NCBI GenBank assembly: GCA_039029915.1
Contig: JBCCFD010000105.1
Span: forward strand, 1-18,808
Length of the DNA stretch: 18,808 nucleotides
Direction of reading: 5' to 3'
DNA from: QQUD01 sp039029915
GTDB lineage: Bacteria; Chloroflexota; Anaerolineae; Promineifilales; Promineifilaceae
The notes below the pieces were generated by a model. The model had not been told where the DNA came from and did no database searches. It saw only the letters and a program-made list of their open reading frames with translations. Below, one piece after another: positions 15,037-18,808 of the stretch; positions within the stretch are counted from its first letter, which is position 1; each line of letters opens with the position of its first letter. Position numbers and translations under genes: made by a program.

Positions 15037-16800
15037 CTACTCAAAATTAATGCGATAATCTCGAATGGCATCGATATCCGGATTTGTATTGCTTACGATG
15101 ACATAGTACGTCTTGTCAGAAGATAAATCCATTAATATTCGGGAGCCATCGGGAACGGAGGTGCACGTTTCCTCCGCAACGTACACTTTGTAGCGAATAT
15201 CAGGGTCAGGGTTTGGTGTCGGGCTGAAGGGCACATCGTTGTTCACCCACACGCCTAGTTGTGGTCGTCCATCCATCGTGTCAGGAATCGTTATTTGAAC
15301 GACATCGGTACTCATCCCAGCCAGTTTTCCAGGTAGACTAGCAATTGAAAGATCAAAGTCTATCAGAGCGGAAACAGCATCAGTTTGTAAGGTACACGGC
15401 CGTTCCAAAACCCCATCAAAGGTTACATTCTCTTCAACCATTGCCTGATTTTTAACCCAGCGCCAATAATAATTCCGGAAGGCCTCCTCGCTCCCAATAA
15501 GGCTAATGACATCTTCTGTGGTGGCGCCCTTTTCAAAGATATCCATATAGCTCTCAATTCCTGTATTAGTCACCTTGCCAAAGAAAACCCAAAAATCTTG
15601 GGCACGATATTCATTAACAGACTCTGTTGAGAACAGAGACACATCTACAGGGTGCAGGTTGCGGGTTGGGTCCCTTTGCAGAATGACGTTACTAGATTTT
15701 GAAATAACAGTAGCCGTTCCTTCCGTAATCCATCGTTCAAAAACACCGCTTGTTTTATCTTCCTGTGTATTTGGATAAGCAGACTGTACTGCATGAAAAT
15801 ATTCATGCCGCATCGTCGAAATTTGGGGATCGGGCAGTAATGAGTTTGGCAAAAAGCACAGCCCAAGTTCTTCATTCCGCCAAGAATAGTATCCCGCGAC
15901 ACCATCCTCACAAAGCATAGAGTCAGGATTAATCATCACCAAATAGGTGTTGCTGTGATACACAGTCGGGTTTTCGACGTTCAGAAAAGTGGCCAATTTT
16001 TTGATTTTAGGATTAGGAAAACCATAGCTCACAAATTCACCCAGGATACTGTTTAAGGCATTTTGAACAAAATCTCTCTCAAAATTGCAATCGTCATAAA
16101 TTGGTGAAGCTTCAGGCATCCAACAAATAGCTAAGAATTGAGTGCCTTGAACATCTAATGGGTTTCTAGTCGCCAAGGATGGGTCATTAAGGGGCGAGTC
16201 TAGGCTGGGATGTGAGATCAGAACGGCCGTTAATGGCAACTCACCCAAGTAAGGCAAAGTGGTAACAAGCAAATTAGTCGTTTCATCAACTAACCCGGGA
16301 AAAATAAACCACTCTTCTATATTCTCCTCATCATTTCGATCGGGATCCGCTGGTGTATAAATAGCAATACCCAAATGCTCTGTTGCAACCCCATCCGGGA
16401 TCGGCAAACCAAAAACCAATGTCGTGAGCTCATCTGAAGCATAAACATCACGCTCCGCCTTCAGCTGATAAATATTCCCGTGCCCCTCCGCATCGCTAGG
16501 TAGCTCCAAAATCGGCATCGTCGTATGCTGAATCATAATGGACAGCGGTGCAGTTAAAAGACCAGCCACAGCCCCAAGCGTAAGGCCATCTATGCCAACC
16601 AATATGCCACCATCTTCAAGCTGCCCCTCGTCGGCAACCGGGGCGTCAAGGCCATCGGTAATAAAAGGTAAAAAGATTGCCCCATTACCCCCCCAGCTTA
16701 AAGTTTGCTCGGCAGACGTTTGGGAACTTAGAATCATCAATAAACAAATCAATCCCATAAAAAACACAATCCATCGAGATGATTTTCTAAAAACTTTCAT
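15037..16800 (-). CDS. Secreted HExxH metalloprotease-like protein
   Basis: ATG 16800 has an AGGAG 7 bases upstream and opens a typical signal peptide: KVFRKSSRW, a hydrophobic core to about residue 24, then SSQTSA before a likely cut near residue 30. The frame extends 8 codons further, but without an equal ribosome site. The mature chain of about 555 residues carries a zinc-binding HEYFH (332-336) and, 24 residues beyond it, RWITEGTA with E360 as a plausible third ligand. This is the arrangement of gluzincin-type (Peptidase_MA-like) enzymes. Residues about 70-230 form a beta-rich N-terminal part; residues about 475-587 look like a separate beta domain. It probably acts outside the cell or on its surface. 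I cannot assign a peptidase family, and an inactive binding protein is possible. It carries two ACGGCCGT copies. Confidence 0.85.
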   Translation of the reverse strand: MKVFRKSSRWIVFFMGLICLLMILSSQTSAEQTLSWGGNGAIFLPFITDGLDAPVADEGQLEDGGILVGIDGLTLGAVAGLLTAPLSIMIQHTTMPILELPSDAEGHGNIYQLKAERDVYASDELTTLVFGLPIPDGVATEHLGIAIYTPADPDRNDEENIEEWFIFPGLVDETTNLLVTTLPYLGELPLTAVLISHPSLDSPLNDPSLATRNPLDVQGTQFLAICWMPEASPIYDDCNFERDFVQNALNSILGEFVSYGFPNPKIKKLATFLNVENPTVYHSNTYLVMINPDSMLCEDGVAGYYSWRNEELGLCFLPNSLLPDPQISTMRHEYFHAVQSAYPNTQEDKTSGVFERWITEGTATVISKSSNVILQRDPTRNLHPVDVSLFSTESVNEYRAQDFWVFFGKVTNTGIESYMDIFEKGATTEDVISLIGSEEAFRNYYWRWVKNQAMVEENVTFDGVLERPCTLQTDAVSALIDFDLSIASLPGKLAGMSTDVVQITIPDTMDGRPQLGVWVNNDVPFSPTPNPDPDIRYKVYVAEETCTSVPDGSRILMDLSSDKTYYVIVSNTNPDIDAIRDYRINFE

Positions 16801-16829
16801 TTTTTTGCTCCTGACAAAAATCATTTGAA

Positions 16830-16991
16830 TTATTCATTAGCGTCAACCTCTTTTTTAGCGTTGTTAAAAAAGCGTTTTGGGAAGAAGGAGCGATGTTTTA
16901 GGGGTTGGGTGTCGGGTTTTGAAGAAGATGAACTAAATTTATTTTTCTTATTCTTGGACGAACGAAAAAGCGCGGCAGGTGATTTAGGCAT
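16830..16991 (-). CDS. Possible small basic protein of 53 residues
   Basis: ATG 16991 has GGAG 6 bases upstream. The product is rich in Lys, Arg and Ser (13 Lys/Arg in 53), with a run of five Ser at about 20-24 and an RFFNNAKKE end. It would end 29 bases before the metalloprotease start on the same strand, so the two could share a transcript. The composition is simple and I know no relatives, so chance cannot be ruled out. An in-frame ATG at 17003 lacks a good ribosome site. If it is real, a nucleic-acid or membrane-surface contact would fit the charge, but that is a guess. Confidence 0.35.
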   Translation of the reverse strand: MPKSPAALFRSSKNKKNKFSSSSSKPDTQPLKHRSFFPKRFFNNAKKEVDANE

Positions 16992-17003
16992 ATTTTTCTC
17001 CAT

Positions 17004-17318
17004 AGTCTCTGTAGGCTTTAGGAATAAAAGATAGTGCAGTTTGTAATCAGCAAGTTCAACTGCCAACAGAATAGAGAAGAAGCGTTTGGGTAGCCGTTTG
17101 GGTAGCTAATTTTTGATATGAGAAAAGTTAGTTTAGGCGATTTTTAAATATATAGGGATTGGGAATCAAACTGCTACAAAAGTAATTTAAAAGACAAGTA
17201 GGGCCTGAGTGCTTAACCAGCTTGTCACAGGCGGATTGCGTCAGCTAAGCTTCGATAGACTCAGCCATCGGTATCACACATAGAACTTTGGTTATAAATT
17301 ATTGCTATTTACTGCTGA
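17004..17318. other. Intergenic region between the XRE gene and the small basic ORF
   Basis: I see no gene in these 315 bases. The sequence is AT-rich apart from a GC-richer patch at about 17200-17270. It must hold the promoter for the minus-strand genes that follow and the end of the XRE transcript. I found neither a strong -35/-10 pair nor a clear terminator hairpin. The only ordered element is the 12-base tandem repeat at 17083-17106. Confidence 0.5.
17083..17106. repeat. Tandem 12-base repeat (two copies)
   Basis: CGTTTGGGTAGC is repeated exactly and without a gap at 17083-17094 and 17095-17106. It lies about 90 bases upstream of the small basic ORF. It may be a replication-slippage product or a pair of binding half-sites one helical turn apart. 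Confidence 0.8.
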
Positions 17319-17819
17319 TTATGTGCTCTGGCCCTTCACCTGATAGACAAAGTCAACGCGCTCTGCGACCATACTTAAATACTTTGAGGTAGCCCGACTT
17401 GGTAAATACGTCCCTTTTTCCCATTCACTAATCGTTTGCTGGCGAACCCCCAGTTCCTCAGCCAGAGCTCCCTGTGTCAAGCCCATATGACGCCGTAAGC
17501 CCTCTACTAAACTGCCATCCCACTGAGGTTCCCCATTTTTATTGGTTGACACAATATACACGAGCTTCGGACGTCGAAAGGTGATCGTTTGGGTGTTCAT
17601 ATCGATGTGGGTTACTTCGTACTTGGCACTCATCCAAGCTTTGGCGTGACTAGGGCCGCTATTTCGGTTTCCCCACCAACCCCTGTCGTTCTTTGCAGTT
17701 TTAGGAAGCTCACGACCTAATAGCGCCTCAATGTCTGCCATCGTCAATGAAACATATTCTTCTTGTTGCTCAGAAAGATATAGGTAAAGAGGATAATATT
17801 TACTGCCTGCCTTTGACAT
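17319..17819 (-). CDS. XRE-type HTH regulator with N-terminal DUF7662-like domain
   Basis: The 166-residue protein has two parts. Residues about 7-82 (KYYPLYLYL, then LTMADIEALLGRELPKTA, WWGNRN, HAKAWMSA and TITFRR) match the pattern I remember for DUF7662, a small domain often found with restriction or regulator proteins. Residues about 104-155 are a classical helix-turn-helix of the XRE/Cro family, with EGLRRHMGLTQGALAEELGV and RQQTISEWEKGTYLPS. It probably binds DNA and may repress its own promoter or that of the divergent tex. There is no Shine-Dalgarno, but TATAAT lies 7 bases before the ATG, which suggests a leaderless mRNA. No toxin-like partner stands next to it. The domain name rests on memory of the family; the HTH call is firm. 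Confidence 0.88.
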   Translation of the reverse strand: MSKAGSKYYPLYLYLSEQQEEYVSLTMADIEALLGRELPKTAKNDRGWWGNRNSGPSHAKAWMSAKYEVTHIDMNTQTITFRRPKLVYIVSTNKNGEPQWDGSLVEGLRRHMGLTQGALAEELGVRQQTISEWEKGTYLPSRATSKYLSMVAERVDFVYQVKGQST

Positions 17820-17826
17820 GATTTAC

Positions 17827-17832
17827 ATTATA
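17827..17832 (-). promoter_or_regulatory. -10 box of the XRE gene, 7 bases before its start codon
   Basis: On the minus strand this is a perfect TATAAT, with 7 bases between it and the ATG at 17819. A transcript would begin at or within a base or so of the start codon, so the mRNA is likely leaderless. No good -35 is visible. Confidence 0.6.
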
Positions 17833-17851
17833 ACGACTTTTACTTATTCGG

Positions 17852-17857
17852 TATAAT
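17852..17857 (+). promoter_or_regulatory. tex: -10 box of tex, 7 bases before its start codon
   Basis: This perfect TATAAT has 7 bases between it and the ATG at 17865, mirroring the divergent XRE promoter 20 bases away. Leaderless transcription is expected. The -35 regions of the two promoters must overlap the opposite promoter, so polymerase binding to one may exclude the other. Confidence 0.6.
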
Positions 17858-17864
17858 TCAGAAC

Positions 17865-18808
17865 ATGACACATGTTGAACAGATCTCATCAAACCTTGGA
17901 CTTAAAGCTGGATCAGTAACGGCCGTTATCAACCTCCTTGATGATGGCAATACCATCCCATTTATTGCCCGATATCGAAAAGAAAAAACCAACAGCCTCG
18001 ACGAAGAGCAAATTCGCGACATTAGTAAGCTAGTCGAGAAGCTGCGCGCCCTAGACGAGCGACGCGGCACAATCATCAAATCTATCGATGAACAGGACAA
18101 ACTCACGCCCAAGCTGAAAGCTGAGCTTTTAGCCGCGGACAGCATCACAGTGCTTGAAGATTTATACCTTCCATACCGCCCCAAGCGGCGCACCCGCGCC
18201 ACAATGGCAAAGGAAAAGGGGCTAGAGCCATTAGCTGATTTTATTCAAATGCAAATGCACAGCCGACAAAACGCAGCCGAACTTGCCAAGCCGTTTTTAA
18301 CCGACGACGTGTCTACAGTTGAAGAAGCGCTGGCGGGGGCTAGGGATATTGTGGCAGAAACAATTAGCGATAATGCGGCGGTGCGACAGCTACTGCGCGA
18401 AAAAGCACTGCAGTGGGGGCGACTCATTTCGACCAAAATCGCCAAGGGTGAAGACGAAAAAGGTGTCTACGAACTTTACTACGATTACAGCAATAAAATT
18501 GATCGCTTACAGCCCCATCAAATCTTAGCTATAAACCGCGGGGAAACAGAGAAGGTTCTGCGCGTTAAAGTTGAAATCCAAGAGCGCGATTGGATCTTAG
18601 CGGTTCGCTCTGGATACAAACCCGATCGACGTTCACCCCTATCTGAACAGCTAAAATTGGCAATGGATGACGCGGCGATGCGCTTGCTTATTCCAGCTAT
18701 TGAACGGGACGTGCGCCGGACCCTGACCGAAACGGCCGAATCTCACGCCATCCATGTATTTGCTCAAAACCTTCGTGGGTTGCTCAATCAACCCCCATTC
18801 GCCGACCA
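17865..18808 (+). CDS. tex: Tex, RNA-binding transcription accessory protein (5' part, cut by window edge)
   Basis: The frame is open from ATG 17865 to the end of the window, 314 full codons, without a stop. The N-terminal Tex domain is clear: VTAVINLLDDGNTIPFIARY then RKEKTNSLDEEQIRDI (about 19-54), ITVLEDLYLPYRPKRRTRA (about 93-111), KGLEPLA and ARDIVAETISDNA (about 160-172), then KIDRLQPHQILAINRGE at about 214-230. Tex is a conserved, roughly 700-780 residue nucleic-acid-binding protein with helical N-terminal, YqgF-like, HhH and S1 domains; only the first part is visible. It acts in the cytoplasm with the transcription machinery. No ribosome site is seen; TATAAT stands 7 bases before the start. 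It carries one ACGGCCGT copy and one ACGGCCGA. Confidence 0.95.
   Translation, partial: MTHVEQISSNLGLKAGSVTAVINLLDDGNTIPFIARYRKEKTNSLDEEQIRDISKLVEKLRALDERRGTIIKSIDEQDKLTPKLKAELLAADSITVLEDLYLPYRPKRRTRATMAKEKGLEPLADFIQMQMHSRQNAAELAKPFLTDDVSTVEEALAGARDIVAETISDNAAVRQLLREKALQWGRLISTKIAKGEDEKGVYELYYDYSNKIDRLQPHQILAINRGETEKVLRVKVEIQERDWILAVRSGYKPDRRSPLSEQLKLAMDDAAMRLLIPAIERDVRRTLTETAESHAIHVFAQNLRGLLNQPPFAD

Larger units (their letters stand above)
487..17926. repeat. Highly iterated palindrome ACGGCCGT, 17 scattered copies
   Basis: The perfect palindromic octamer ACGGCCGT starts at 487, 647, 1000, 2616, 3538, 5946, 6066, 6752, 7034, 9391, 9784, 10357, 11162, 11379, 15396, 16223 and 17919. Nine of these extend to the 10-base palindrome AACGGCCGTT. 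Near-copies occur too, for example ACGGCCGC at 8461 and ACGGCCGA at 18730. I counted by eye, so one copy could be missed. Chance expectation is about 0.2-0.3 copies. Ten copies read Thr-Ala-Val in the gene frame, five read Asn/Tyr-Gly-Arg, and two read Arg-Pro (one of them at the proA stop codon). The pattern resembles HIP1 (GCGATCGC) of cyanobacteria, but this is a different sequence. Confidence 0.9.

Noticed and set aside
17200..17275. GC-richer patch that could have been a tRNA or small RNA
   Set aside because: I could not fit a cloverleaf, T-loop consensus or stable hairpin with a T run.
1..18808. CRISPR array, insertion sequence, prophage or integrase attachment site
   Set aside because: There are no regularly spaced repeats, transposase or integrase motifs, or terminal inverted repeats. 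The iterated ACGGCCGT is scattered and has no fixed spacing.

Overview
The window looks like chromosomal DNA from a mesophilic, free-living bacterium of moderate GC. My best guess is a member of the Chloroflexota (Anaerolineae-like). The guess rests on the style of the genes: a Ser/Thr kinase with a TPR-like region, one membrane helix, a Thr/Pro-rich linker and an SH3-like ectodomain; a secreted metalloprotease-like protein; and an XRE protein with a DUF7662-type N-terminus. It is an inference, not a proof. There is no rRNA, no tRNA that I can see, no CRISPR array, no insertion sequence and no phage gene.

Layout. (a) 1-798, minus: the 5' end of hen1, the 3'-terminal RNA ribose 2'-O-methyltransferase of the Pnkp/Hen1 RNA-repair system, cut by the window edge. 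(b) 998-3491, minus: proB-proA, the first two steps of proline synthesis, closed by a clear terminator at 935-973. (c) 3767-6861, plus: class II fructose-bisphosphate aldolase, a terminator-like hairpin, then a tightly packed three-gene unit. That unit is an R2-like ligand-binding oxidase (R2lox) with all metal and cross-link residues, followed by two arrestin/Spo0M-like beta-sandwich proteins, the first membrane-anchored and the second soluble. (d) 6961-7668, minus: a small orphan P-loop ATPase. (e) 7915-10323, plus: the receptor-type Ser/Thr kinase; its 3' end overlaps by 36 bases a convergent 59-residue gene. (f) 10468-11086: an AT-rich intergenic region. (g) 11087-14974, plus: a three-gene block that I recognise as the counterpart of Escherichia coli ygcW-ygcU-ygcE (SDR dehydrogenase, FAD-linked oxidase of the alkyl-DHAP synthase/GlcD type, FGGY carbohydrate kinase). 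This is probably a catabolic module for a sugar acid or polyol whose substrate is unknown. (h) 15037-16991, minus: a secreted HExxH metalloprotease-like protein, perhaps preceded by a small basic peptide. (i) 17319-18808: two divergent genes, an XRE/DUF7662 regulator and the transcription accessory protein Tex (cut by the right edge). Each has a TATAAT box exactly 7 bases before its start codon, which suggests leaderless mRNAs.

The most striking whole-window signal is a palindromic octamer, ACGGCCGT, present 17 times in 18.8 kb where roughly 0.2-0.3 copies are expected by chance. It occurs in nearly every transcription unit, in both gene orientations, and is absent from a 4-kb stretch over ygcU and ygcE. 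It behaves like the HIP1 palindrome of cyanobacteria. In coding sequence it mostly reads as Thr-Ala-Val.
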